DNA from: CAZEER01 sp964511215
GTDB taxonomy: Bacteria > Fidelibacterota > Marinisomatia > Marinisomatales > UBA1611
Length of the DNA stretch: 34,217 nt
Assembly: GCA_964511215.1 (NCBI GenBank)
Contig: CAZEER010000021.1
Coordinates: forward strand, 1 to 34,217
Direction of reading: 5' to 3'
Shown in pieces: positions 1-7,942 of this stretch (within the stretch, counting starts at the first letter, position 1; each line of letters begins with the position of its first letter). The position numbers were made by a program, and so were the translations under genes. The notes beneath the pieces are model-generated. The model made no database searches. It worked only from the letters and a program-made list of their open reading frames with translations, and was not told the origin of the DNA.

Positions 1-31
1 ATAAGGAAAAGAAGGAGTGGGTTAAGAAGAA

Positions 32-196
32 TCAATCCTTATTGTAATTCAGTTTAAGGACAATTTCCTCAAGTTTCTTCTTACCTTTCTTTTTCTTACT
101 CCACTTTTTTATAATTTTCAGGTAAAACAGGTAAGTACCTAAGGGATAACAAGGGTAGAAAAAAATACGAAGTATTAGAGGGGAAAAAGACTTTGA
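32..196 (-). other. ATG-less open frame with a membrane-like and Lys-rich tail, possibly a remnant
   Basis: Between glmS and the left edge, the minus strand holds a frame open from just after a stop at 199-197 down to a TGA at 34-32. It reads like protein: a hydrophobic aromatic stretch (YPLGTYLFYLK) followed by a very basic tail (KKWSKKKKGKKK) and a short amphipathic end. There is no ATG, GTG or TTG before the hydrophobic stretch, so ordinary initiation is not visible. A run of seven T in the coding sense could be a slippage or sequencing-error site. It may be the 3' end of a small membrane protein gene, a decayed remnant, a protein started at a rare codon, or chance. I do not recognise a family. 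Confidence 0.25.
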
Positions 197-218
197 CTAC
201 CCCTACTCACTCTGAAAC

Positions 219-2060
219 TTATTCTACGGTGACAGACTTTGCGAGATTTCGAGGTTGATCTATTTCAGCTTTCTTGAGTACCGCTAATTCATATGCTAGT
301 AATTGTAATATTATCGAGCTTGAAATAGGAAATACATATGGGTGTGTTTGAGGAACTTCTATAACAAAATCTGATAGTTTTAATAATTCTTTATTAGGTT
401 TATCTGTGATAGAAATAATAATTCCTTTTCGAGCTTTTACTTCTTGTATATTAGCTAATATTTTTGAAAATATTTTATCTTGAGGGGCTAAGAATACTAC
501 AGGCATATTTTCATCAATTAGTGCTATTGGACCATGCTTCATTTCTGCGGCTGGATATCCCTCTGCATGTATATACGATATTTCTTTTAATTTTAATGCT
601 CCTTCTAATGCAACTGGGAAATTTATTCCTCTTCCTAGATATAAGACATTTTGAACACACATTATCTCTTTTGCGATAGATCTAATAATATTAGTTTGGG
701 ACAAGACTTTTTTAACATCCGCATTCATACGATGTAGAGCAGCAATTAGTTTTTGTCCACGGTCTCTCCCAATACCTAGTCTCCGTCCTAACATCAGTGA
801 AAGCATTATTAAAACAGTAACCTGGGATGTAAATGCTTTTGTAGAAGCAACTCCAATTTCAGGACCTGCATGAGTATAGATTCCCGTATCAGTTTCTCTA
901 GCAATGGTACTTCCAACCACATTACAAATACCAAGAGTAAGAGCGCCTATTTTTTTTGCTTTTCGCACCGCAGCTAATGTATCTGCTGTTTCACCAGACT
1001 GACTAATTGCAATTAAAACCGTATCTGAATCCACTATAACATCACGATATCTGAATTCAGATGCATATTCGACATGTACAGGGACTTTAGCATAACTTTC
1101 AATTAAATGTTTACCAATCAATCCTGCATGCCAAGAGGTTCCACATGCAGTGATATAAATTCTAGTAGCTGTTATAAGATTTGGAATAAAATCTATTATT
1201 CCACCAAGGTGAGTAGTTCCATCTTCCATATTCAACCTTCCTCGCATTGTATCAGTAATAGAGTGAGTCTGATCATGGATTTCCTTAAGCATAAAATGAG
1301 GAAACTCACCTTTCTCAATTTCTTCAATGCTTAGATCTATTTCCGTGAGTACTTTAGTTAATACTTTTTTTGACTTGATATTATGAATCGTATATCCGCT
1401 ATTAGTAAGCGTAACCATCTCTCCATCATCAAAATAAATCACATTTCTCGTGTACCCTACAATAGGAGATGCATCACTCCCTAAAAAATACTCATTGTCC
1501 CCAACACCTAAGACTAAAGGACTTCCCATTCTTGCGGCAACCATCATATCTGGTTCATCTGCACAGATAGCAACAATTCCATATGCTCCTACTACTTCCT
1601 GCAGTCCCGCTCTGACTGCAGAATCAAACGTCATTGATTTAGAACTATTGTAAAGGGTTGAAATTAACTGAACCAAAACTTCTGAATCTGTATCACTAGT
1701 AAAAGAAATACCTTTATTAATTAACACTTCTTTTAGAGTCTCATAATTTTCTATGATCCCATTATGTACTAATGCAATTCTCCCTGAATGGTCCATATGA
1801 GGGTGTGCATTTATATCATTTGGTTCACCGTGTGTTGCCCAACGGGTATGGGCAATTCCAGATTTACCCCTTATAGGAGAGGCATCTATTTTAGATTGTA
1901 ATTCTGATACTTTACCTGCTTTTTTTACAAAATCGATAGAGCTTTCATTCAAGAGTGCAATACCAGCCGAATCGTATCCTCTATACTCTAAGCGTTTGAG
2001 ACCTTTTAGTAATATAGGGATCGGATTTTTTTCCCCAAAATAACCGACTATTCCACACAT
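219..2060 (-). CDS. glmS: glutamine--fructose-6-phosphate aminotransferase (isomerizing)
   Basis: GlmS converts fructose 6-phosphate and glutamine to glucosamine 6-phosphate in the cytoplasm. This is the first committed step to UDP-GlcNAc for peptidoglycan and lipid A. The 613-residue length is normal. The protein begins MCGIVGYFG, so removal of Met exposes the N-terminal Cys nucleophile of the class II glutaminase domain (about 1-225). Two SIS sugar-isomerase domains follow: CGTSWHAG, the EYASEFRYRD loop, SQSGETADT, then the ISYIHAEGYPAAEMKHGPIAL segment. The C terminus LAKSVTVE is the conserved tail. It is the last gene of a probable three-gene minus-strand unit, 24 bp after the acetyltransferase. 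No glmS ribozyme is possible in the short gap, and none is seen. Identification is secure. Confidence 0.98.
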   Translation of the reverse strand: MCGIVGYFGEKNPIPILLKGLKRLEYRGYDSAGIALLNESSIDFVKKAGKVSELQSKIDASPIRGKSGIAHTRWATHGEPNDINAHPHMDHSGRIALVHNGIIENYETLKEVLINKGISFTSDTDSEVLVQLISTLYNSSKSMTFDSAVRAGLQEVVGAYGIVAICADEPDMMVAARMGSPLVLGVGDNEYFLGSDASPIVGYTRNVIYFDDGEMVTLTNSGYTIHNIKSKKVLTKVLTEIDLSIEEIEKGEFPHFMLKEIHDQTHSITDTMRGRLNMEDGTTHLGGIIDFIPNLITATRIYITACGTSWHAGLIGKHLIESYAKVPVHVEYASEFRYRDVIVDSDTVLIAISQSGETADTLAAVRKAKKIGALTLGICNVVGSTIARETDTGIYTHAGPEIGVASTKAFTSQVTVLIMLSLMLGRRLGIGRDRGQKLIAALHRMNADVKKVLSQTNIIRSIAKEIMCVQNVLYLGRGINFPVALEGALKLKEISYIHAEGYPAAEMKHGPIALIDENMPVVFLAPQDKIFSKILANIQEVKARKGIIISITDKPNKELLKLSDFVIEVPQTHPYVFPISSSIILQLLAYELAVLKKAEIDQPRNLAKSVTVE

Positions 2061-2084
2061 ATTTTTATATAATAAATTTAATTA

Positions 2085-2573
2085 TTAAGGATTATGAAAA
2101 AACTTTGTATAAACGCGTTCATGTTTATCATTATAATAATGATTTTTCAAAGTTGTTTCATGTTGGAAACCAACTGCTTCATAAAAAGCTTGTGCATTGA
2201 TATTCTCATCATGAGTTAAAATATAAAGCTTTCTAATAGATGATTTATGACTCTCATACCAAACACGAGCATCTTTAATCAACGCGTTAATGAGCTGTTT
2301 CCCTATTCCTCTTCCTCTGGATTCTGAAAGTAAACAAATCCTATCTAATTCAAATAATCCATGTTTTGGAAGGCCATGCATGACCCAAGTCACTAGACCA
2401 ATTATTTTTTGTTTTCTAATTGCTACGATATAATGATAGTCTTTTTCTAATTCCATTTTAAAGACATTTATAGCCTCATTAAAATTTTCTATATTATAAA
2501 AATCCAGTAATACATCAGAAACTTGATTTTTATCTTTATAAACTGCTTTTCTAAATATAATATCTGTATCCAC
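2085..2573 (-). CDS. GNAT-family N-acetyltransferase
   Basis: This is a 162-residue single-domain GNAT protein. The acetyl-CoA pyrophosphate-binding motif A is visible as SRGRGIGKQLINALI (about residues 85-100), preceded by the beta-strand FELDRICL. Towards the C terminus the NINAQAFYEAVGFQ segment is the usual motif B region (Asn, Tyr and Gly-Phe). The start used is GTG at 2573; no better ATG lies in frame near it. The substrate cannot be deduced, since GNAT members acetylate amino sugars, antibiotics, polyamines, amino acids or proteins. Its position immediately before glmS raises an amino-sugar role as a possibility, but the bacterial GlcN-1-P acetyltransferase is GlmU, which this is not. 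Confidence 0.85.
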   Translation of the reverse strand: MDTDIIFRKAVYKDKNQVSDVLLDFYNIENFNEAINVFKMELEKDYHYIVAIRKQKIIGLVTWVMHGLPKHGLFELDRICLLSESRGRGIGKQLINALIKDARVWYESHKSSIRKLYILTHDENINAQAFYEAVGFQHETTLKNHYYNDKHERVYTKFFHNP

Positions 2574-2646
2574 AGTAAAAATTATAAAATAATAAACTAC
2601 CTAGTTAACTGTAATCTATTAATAACTAAAAGTTAGTTTATCGCTC

Positions 2647-3555
2647 TTATTCATTAGAAAAACATTCACTAAGGTTGCCTTTTTTATCCCAACATTTTTC
2701 TGATGCTCTTTTATCATTTTCATAATGAGTTTCTTTCTTTTTATAACCATTATCATACCAATCAGTCCATAGTCCATCCTTTTTATCATTTTTAAAATTC
2801 CCTTTTGAGGAAACGATTTTCTCTTTTTCATGCCAATAGGTCCATAATCCTTCCTTTTTATCATTTTTAAAATTCCCTTCTTCTTTTTTCTGGCCATTAT
2901 CATACCAATAATTCCACAATCCATCTTTTTTATCATTTTTAAAACTTCCTTTTGAAAGTTTTTGAGTATTTTGTGCCCACTCTGTCCATGATCCAAATTT
3001 TTCACCATTAAAATAATTCCCTTCTTCTTTCTTTTCTCCATTACTATACCAATAAATCCAAAATCCACTCTTTGATCCATTGTGCCTAAATCCTTCTCTT
3101 TCTTTTTCCCCATCTATATACCAGTAAGTCCATAATCCCGTACCTTTATCATTTTTATAGATCCCTTCTTTTTTTTTCTGGCCTGTTTTATACCAGAATG
3201 TGCATAGCCCATCATTTTCTCCTTGCTTCCAAAAGCCTTTTTCTTCTTTCTGTCCACTTTGATAGTATTTAGTATATGCACCATGCCTCATATTATTTTT
3301 GTAATGAGATAATAATTTTTTTGTACCATTGTGGTACCATTCACGATAATTCCCATTTTTCATTCCATCAATAATTTTGTATTCCAAAATCTTTTTACCA
3401 GTAACCCTTGACAAATCAAAGGCTGTTCCTTCAAAAGGTGTCTTGGCGGTTTTGAAAAAATACAAATCTTGAGATCTTACAAGTTTTTTTATATTCACTC
3501 GGTCTTGAGAATATCCCAAAGAAAATAATAATAAACAGACTAGTTGCTTTGTCAT
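2647..3555 (-). CDS. secreted MORN-variant (YwqK-type) repeat protein
   Basis: This 302-residue protein starts with a signal peptide (hydrophobic VCLLLFSLGYS, cleavage after about residue 16). A unique region follows to residue 64, then nine tandem 24-residue repeats with the pattern G-LW-YWY-NGQKK-EG-FKND (residues 65-281) and a short Cys-containing tail. The pattern is the MORN-variant repeat found in proteins annotated as 'YwqK family antitoxin', a label that says little about function. Such repeats form extended beta-hairpin rods and are common in exported proteins of the FCB group. No catalytic motif is seen. It heads a minus-strand unit with the acetyltransferase and glmS, 73 bp upstream of the former. 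The strong Lys bias suggests binding to an acidic surface, which is speculation. Confidence 0.8.
   Translation of the reverse strand: MTKQLVCLLLFSLGYSQDRVNIKKLVRSQDLYFFKTAKTPFEGTAFDLSRVTGKKILEYKIIDGMKNGNYREWYHNGTKKLLSHYKNNMRHGAYTKYYQSGQKEEKGFWKQGENDGLCTFWYKTGQKKKEGIYKNDKGTGLWTYWYIDGEKEREGFRHNGSKSGFWIYWYSNGEKKEEGNYFNGEKFGSWTEWAQNTQKLSKGSFKNDKKDGLWNYWYDNGQKKEEGNFKNDKKEGLWTYWHEKEKIVSSKGNFKNDKKDGLWTDWYDNGYKKKETHYENDKRASEKCWDKKGNLSECFSNE
2713..3363 (-). repeat. nine 72-bp tandem coding repeats (24-residue MORN-variant units)
   Basis: The repeats of the preceding protein are also visible in DNA. The + strand phrase tttttatcatttttaaaa recurs at a spacing of about 72 bp (75 bp for one unit carrying an extra codon). 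Units 6-9 are closest to each other, pointing to fairly recent amplification at the 3' end of the gene. Units 1-2 are the most diverged. Length changes by recombination or slippage between units are expected. Confidence 0.85.
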
Positions 3556-3754
3556 TTTTAATTTAAGTGCTAAACCGTTTTGGAATTGACTATTAAATGG
3601 CTATATATTTTTATTAGGCCCAAATTTTTGTTCTTCAATATCTATATTAAAATTACTTTAAAATAATAAAATTAATATTGATGAGAGATATGACCTAATT
3701 TTAATAACTCTAATCTTCAATAAATATTACAACCAAATAGTTAAGTGGTCGTCT

Positions 3755-3774
3755 AAATATTTAATTAAATATTT
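3755..3774. promoter_or_regulatory. perfect 20-bp AT palindrome just upstream of the GH5 gene
   Basis: The sequence AAATATTTAATTAAATATTT is a perfect self-complementary 20-mer ending 9 bp before the ATG of the GH5 gene. It occupies the place where a ribosome binding site would be, and no Shine-Dalgarno sequence is seen there. It could be an operator, or a weak RNA hairpin if the gene has a leader. AT-only palindromes arise by chance in AT-rich spacers, so function is unproven. Confidence 0.4.
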
Positions 3775-3783
3775 TTTGATAGT

Positions 3784-4788
3784 ATGAACTACATAAAACT
3801 TTCTACGATACCTATCATTTATTTTTTTATCATTTCTTGTAATAAAAAAGAAATTTCTGATGGATTCCCAGAATTTACCCAAGATACAACACTCGTAGGA
3901 GTCCATGGATTATTAAAAGTTGATGATAATAAAATTGTTGATAAAAATGGTAACCCTATTTCACTGGCTGGGAATAGTTTTTTTTGGAGCAATGATGATT
4001 GGGGTGGAGAACGATTTTATAAGCATGAAGTAGTCACATGGTTGAAAAATGATTGGAACACAACTATTGTCCGCGCGGCAATGGGCGTAGAAGATCCTGG
4101 AGGGTATTTAGATAATAAATCTGCAAATAAAAACCGTGTAAAAACTATTGTTGATGCCGCAATTAATTCAGGAATCTATGTTATTATTGATTGGCATTCA
4201 CACCATGCAGAGGATCATATAAATGAATCTGTTATATTTTTTGAAGAAATGGCCACACTCTATGGGAATTATAATAACATAATCTATGAAATTTATAATG
4301 AACCTTTAGATATTTCCTGGGATGAAACTATTAAGCCGTATGCTTTAATAGTTATTGAAGCAATTCGCAATATTGATCCTGATAACCTTATTGTTGTTGG
4401 TACACCAGAATGGTCTCAGAGAGTAGATCTTGCCGCTGCTAATCCGATATTAGAATATTCTAATATCGCCTATACACTTCATTTTTATACTGTTTACCAT
4501 AAAAAATGGCTGAGGGATAGAGCGCAGGCTGCAATAGACGATGGGATTGCCTTATTTGTTACAGAATGGGGTTCGATCGGCTATAGCATTGTAGATACAG
4601 AAGCAAATGCTTGGATGGATTGGTGTTTTACAAATAAAATTAGTCACTGCAACTGGGCTGTAAATGATAAAGAAGAAGAGTGGTCAATATTAGTACCTGG
4701 GGCAAGTTCAACGGGTAACTGGAGTGAGACTGATCTCACCGATGCCGGTAAATTAGCAAAATATATTATTGTGAATTGGCAACCTTAG
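3784..4788 (+). CDS. glycoside hydrolase family 5 (cellulase-type) lipoprotein
   Basis: This 334-residue enzyme probably hydrolyses beta-1,4-linked glucan or mannan at the cell surface or in the periplasm. The N terminus is a lipoprotein signal with lipobox IISC (lipidated Cys19). The family 5 (beta/alpha)8 landmarks are in order: LAGNSFFWSN on strand 1, IVRAAMG on strand 3, YVIIDWHSHH (His pair near 138-141), IYEIYNEP with acid/base Glu173, TLHFY with His233, and FVTEWG with nucleophile Glu261. The layout resembles the GH5_2 endoglucanase subfamily, but beta-mannanase or another GH5 activity is not excluded. There is no carbohydrate-binding module and no SusCD pair beside it. It is a lone gene, convergent with the alkB-like gene with only 4 bp between the stops. 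Confidence 0.88.
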   Translation: MNYIKLSTIPIIYFFIISCNKKEISDGFPEFTQDTTLVGVHGLLKVDDNKIVDKNGNPISLAGNSFFWSNDDWGGERFYKHEVVTWLKNDWNTTIVRAAMGVEDPGGYLDNKSANKNRVKTIVDAAINSGIYVIIDWHSHHAEDHINESVIFFEEMATLYGNYNNIIYEIYNEPLDISWDETIKPYALIVIEAIRNIDPDNLIVVGTPEWSQRVDLAAANPILEYSNIAYTLHFYTVYHKKWLRDRAQAAIDDGIALFVTEWGSIGYSIVDTEANAWMDWCFTNKISHCNWAVNDKEEEWSILVPGASSTGNWSETDLTDAGKLAKYIIVNWQP

Positions 4789-4792
4789 ATTT

Positions 4793-5950
4793 TTAATAAT
4801 TTGCATCTTCTAATAAAGGTATCCCACTATTATTGTTTTGTTGCATTGCGAGTCTACGTTCTTTTTCGGAGGCATAGTTTTGGTCCCAATTAATCAATTT
4901 TTTGGACATTACTCTGTGAAAAAAAAATGGTAAAAATAAAGCCATGTATAGCATTGATAGGTACCCTTCAGGCATCATGGGAGCATCTCCATATGGTTTA
5001 AGTTCCCAATATTTTAAATTCGCTTTTTCATGGTGTGATGAATGTCGAGTAACATTATAAAGATAGATACTACTCAAAACACTGTTTGAGTTCCAAGAAT
5101 GTCTCGGTTTAACAGGCTCTCCAAATACCCTAACCAATCCATAATGTTCTGTATAATTGATAACTTCGAGTAAACTCTTTGCTATAAATGCACAGAGAAG
5201 ATAAACCAGTGCCCCACTGAGACCACCAATGAGATAGGCTAAGCTTGTAATAACTAAGCTCCTCAAATACCCCAAAATCATTGTATTATTTATAATATAA
5301 TCTTTTTGTCCTTTTTTTACCATTTGTTCTTTTGAAATACGCCAAGCATCTCTCTGCTCCCTCCATATTGCTTTTAAAATAAACAAATAAATATTTTCCC
5401 CTCTTTTAGCTGTCGCTGGATCTATATCAAGGCCTACATTTTTATGGTGTCCATAAACATGCTCAATTGCAAATGCACAATCCCAAGAAATCGCAAGTAG
5501 CCAATTACCTATAAACATGTCAAATTTATTTTTCTTGCGGTGAATTAATTCATGCCCCGGAACTGTACCCATTATACCAATAAATAAACCAGTTAGAGCT
5601 ATGAGAGATACTGCACTCATTGGAGTAATTGAATGAATTCTATCAGTGCTCACACTAAAATATTTATTTAATAAAAAAGTAATTAGGGTCGGTGTCTCTT
5701 CACTTACCATATATGATGCTAACAAGACAAGGATAACCAGGGCAGGTAAATTGAGATACATTGGCAGGTTTAATAAAAATATATTAGAGTATTTTTGTTC
5801 AGACCTGTCTTTTACAATTAACCAATCCCCTAATATAATAAACAATGAAAATCCGATGAAAAATAATGATGGCCAAGAGCCACCCATTTGACATACATAA
5901 ATAGCAAGGGCTAATGTAAAAGTAGAAATATAATATTTTAAATATTTCAT
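4793..5950 (-). CDS. alkB: AlkB-type integral-membrane alkane/fatty-acyl monooxygenase
   Basis: This is a 385-residue non-haem di-iron membrane hydroxylase. All histidine boxes of the AlkB/XylM family are present: HELIH (133-137), EHVYGHH (163-169), NYTEHYG (265-271) and RHSSHH (302-307). Hydrophobic segments near 10-45, 65-85, 110-130 and 230-260 supply the membrane helices. Family members oxidise the terminal methyl of medium-chain alkanes using electrons from rubredoxin and rubredoxin reductase. No rubredoxin Cys motif is fused here, and no rubredoxin, reductase, alcohol dehydrogenase or regulator is adjacent. The substrate could be n-alkanes, as in true AlkB, or another terminal methyl group. 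It is a single gene divergent from the lpxH-like gene. Family assignment is strong; substrate is uncertain. Confidence 0.9.
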   Translation of the reverse strand: MKYLKYYISTFTLALAIYVCQMGGSWPSLFFIGFSLFIILGDWLIVKDRSEQKYSNIFLLNLPMYLNLPALVILVLLASYMVSEETPTLITFLLNKYFSVSTDRIHSITPMSAVSLIALTGLFIGIMGTVPGHELIHRKKNKFDMFIGNWLLAISWDCAFAIEHVYGHHKNVGLDIDPATAKRGENIYLFILKAIWREQRDAWRISKEQMVKKGQKDYIINNTMILGYLRSLVITSLAYLIGGLSGALVYLLCAFIAKSLLEVINYTEHYGLVRVFGEPVKPRHSWNSNSVLSSIYLYNVTRHSSHHEKANLKYWELKPYGDAPMMPEGYLSMLYMALFLPFFFHRVMSKKLINWDQNYASEKERRLAMQQNNNSGIPLLEDANY

Positions 5951-6075
5951 AATTCTGTTAATAATATTACTGGAAAAGACGTATTAACCGCAAAAAACAT
6001 CTTGAATTAGTTAAATTAGGTATCAATAAAATAAATTTTATTATCTAGCTTGTAAAAAGTTAAGTTTAACTACTC

Positions 6076-6816
6076 ATGAATACGCCAGTCTATTTTATTT
6101 CTGACGTCCACCTAAAACTCACATTGAATAATGATGAGAATAAACGACGCAATAATTTATATAAATTACTAGATAAAATATGTCAAACTGGTGGAACTTG
6201 TTTTTTTGTTGGGGATCTTTTTGATTTTTATTTTGAATATCCTGATTTGATTCCAAAAGCCTATACTGATTTTTATGATCAAGCACGTAATATGAAAGAC
6301 AGGGGCATTGAACTACATTTTCTTACAGGCAATCATGATTATTGGTTTCAAGATTTTCTAGAAAATTCATTAATGGATAAAATATACACAGATGATATTC
6401 AATTAAATATAAATGGGAAAAAGTTTTATATCACTCATGGCGATGGATTATTGAGTTGGGATCATGGTTATAGACTACTTAAAAAAGTTATTCGTTCAAA
6501 ATTCTTCATTACACTTTTTAGCTGGGTCCATCCAACAATTGCTTATAAAATTGCCCGATTTATTTCAAGGAGCGGTCACCACCATAAGGACTCCAAAGAT
6601 TTTAATAAGGATGTACGAAAAGAGCTCTACAATGTTGCTAAAAAACATTTTGATAATGACTTTGATTATATGATCTCGGGACATTATCATTTAGGTGAAA
6701 TGTTTACAATAAATCAAGGAAAACTAGCTGTATTAGGCGACTGGTTCGATAAACCAAGTTATGCAATGTTTGATGGTAATGATCTCACACTTATTGATTG
6801 GGAAGATAATGGTTAG
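6076..6816 (+). CDS. lpxH: UDP-2,3-diacylglucosamine diphosphatase-like metallophosphoesterase
   Basis: This 246-residue calcineurin-like phosphoesterase shows metal-binding motifs in the usual order: SDVHL (9-13), GDLFDF (45-50), GNHDYW (88-93), THGDG (about 119-123) and SGHYHLG (about 203-209). The internal DHGYRLLKKVIRSKF segment is typical of LpxH-like proteins of the FCB group. LpxH cleaves UDP-2,3-diacylglucosamine to lipid X and UMP at the inner face of the cytoplasmic membrane, in lipid A synthesis. The gene leads a plus-strand run, and its stop overlaps the start of the HEAT lipoprotein (ATG inside the last codons). A related UDP-sugar or nucleotide substrate remains possible, so the symbol is provisional. 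Confidence 0.82.
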   Translation: MNTPVYFISDVHLKLTLNNDENKRRNNLYKLLDKICQTGGTCFFVGDLFDFYFEYPDLIPKAYTDFYDQARNMKDRGIELHFLTGNHDYWFQDFLENSLMDKIYTDDIQLNINGKKFYITHGDGLLSWDHGYRLLKKVIRSKFFITLFSWVHPTIAYKIARFISRSGHHHKDSKDFNKDVRKELYNVAKKHFDNDFDYMISGHYHLGEMFTINQGKLAVLGDWFDKPSYAMFDGNDLTLIDWEDNG

Positions 6817-7942
6817 ACAAATTACAATTGTAATTTCAGCGTTATTCATCTTACAAGGGTGTGCAACAATCAAAGGACTGATTGGTAAAAAATCTATTGG
6901 TGATCCTAATGACCCTGATTTTTTGAATCAAGTACAAGAATTAAAAAGCGCATACCGAGAAGGAAATGTTCAGGCCTTAGATGAGTTAATTGAAGTCTAT
7001 GAAAATACTGACTTACATGTAAAACTAAGGGTTGCGGCAGGGAAAGCACTGGCCCAGACACAACATCCCAGAGCTCTGCATGCTATTTCTGAAATGGTAG
7101 CAACGACTACTGCATTAGACTATGCTCTATTAAATGAATCAATTAAGATGTTGGGAATGTTTAAGGAAAATCCGAAAGCAGCTTCCTCATTAGTGCGCTC
7201 AATGCATACAATGGAAGAAAAAACTAATGAAATTCATATAACATTAGTAAAAAATCTTAATCGTGTACAATCTAAAGATCAAATCCTTACTCTTTTGGAT
7301 CTTTACGAAGTAGCAAAAAGTAATATGTCACGAACAGAAAGGCTTTTAACTGAAACAATGGGTGCCCTTGGTAGTGATCAAGTAGTACCTGTTCTTACTA
7401 CAATTGCAAAAAATCCCAAAATAAAAATTGGAGTACGTAATAGTGCAGTAGAGATACTTGGTAAAAAAAACCCCGATGACGTGGCAATAGCTTTTGCAGA
7501 ATTACTGGGTGATCCCAATACAAATCTTGAAGTAAGAGAATTTGCATTAAACACAATGAAAGGTGTAAAAGAAGAGAACCTCGTTTTAGCACTATTAAAT
7601 ACTTATAATATGGGGAAAACCGAATACTATAGCTTATTAAATACTATGCTTATGGCACTCGGAGAATTTGATGACCCCGAAGTAAAAAAAGCAGTCATTG
7701 AGATTGCACATAGCGATGATTACCCCATGGATATAAGGAAAAAAGCTATTGATAATCTTGCGGCATTTAATGATCCATCAGTATTAAATGGACTTCTTCC
7801 AATGTTAGAAAATAAGGAAAACTATATTTACTATGATAATATAATCAACATGGTCTATAAGCTTGGTGAAGAAAAAAAGAATGCCGAGTCGGTTAGACGT
7901 ATGGCATATAAGGCACATTATACAAAAAGAGAATATGACTAA
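6809..7942 (+). CDS. HEAT-repeat lipoprotein
   Basis: I choose the ATG at 6809, giving 377 residues, over an in-frame ATG 48 bp upstream. The shorter form begins with a clean lipoprotein signal (MVRQITIVISALFILQGC), lipobox LQGC, and its ATG overlaps the lpxH stop by 8 bp. The mature part is almost wholly helical. It carries repeated HEAT/Armadillo-like helix pairs with recurring patterns such as VRNSAVEILGKKNPDD, VREFALNTMKG and IRKKAIDNLAAFNDPSV at about 30-40 residue spacing. No enzymatic motif is visible. Such proteins act as scaffolds at the envelope, anchored in the inner or outer membrane. Its coupling to the next gene (stop and start overlap by 8 bp) argues for joint function. Confidence 0.8.
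   Translation: MVRQITIVISALFILQGCATIKGLIGKKSIGDPNDPDFLNQVQELKSAYREGNVQALDELIEVYENTDLHVKLRVAAGKALAQTQHPRALHAISEMVATTTALDYALLNESIKMLGMFKENPKAASSLVRSMHTMEEKTNEIHITLVKNLNRVQSKDQILTLLDLYEVAKSNMSRTERLLTETMGALGSDQVVPVLTTIAKNPKIKIGVRNSAVEILGKKNPDDVAIAFAELLGDPNTNLEVREFALNTMKGVKEENLVLALLNTYNMGKTEYYSLLNTMLMALGEFDDPEVKKAVIEIAHSDDYPMDIRKKAIDNLAAFNDPSVLNGLLPMLENKENYIYYDNIINMVYKLGEEKKNAESVRRMAYKAHYTKREYD

Noticed and set aside
2619..3113. 164-residue minus-strand open frame, Lys/Met-rich and repetitive
   Set aside because: It overlaps the MORN-variant gene in another frame on the same strand; its repetition is the by-product of 72-bp repeats, and it lacks a credible start context.
6761..6808. Upstream in-frame ATG extending the HEAT lipoprotein by 16 residues
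   Set aside because: It would place the lipoprotein signal internally; the ATG at 6809 gives a normal signal and stop-start overlap.
7863..7934. Upstream in-frame ATG of the CpD-like protein
   Set aside because: It adds a basic, non-signal-like leader deep in the HEAT gene; the ATG at 7935 yields a proper signal peptide.
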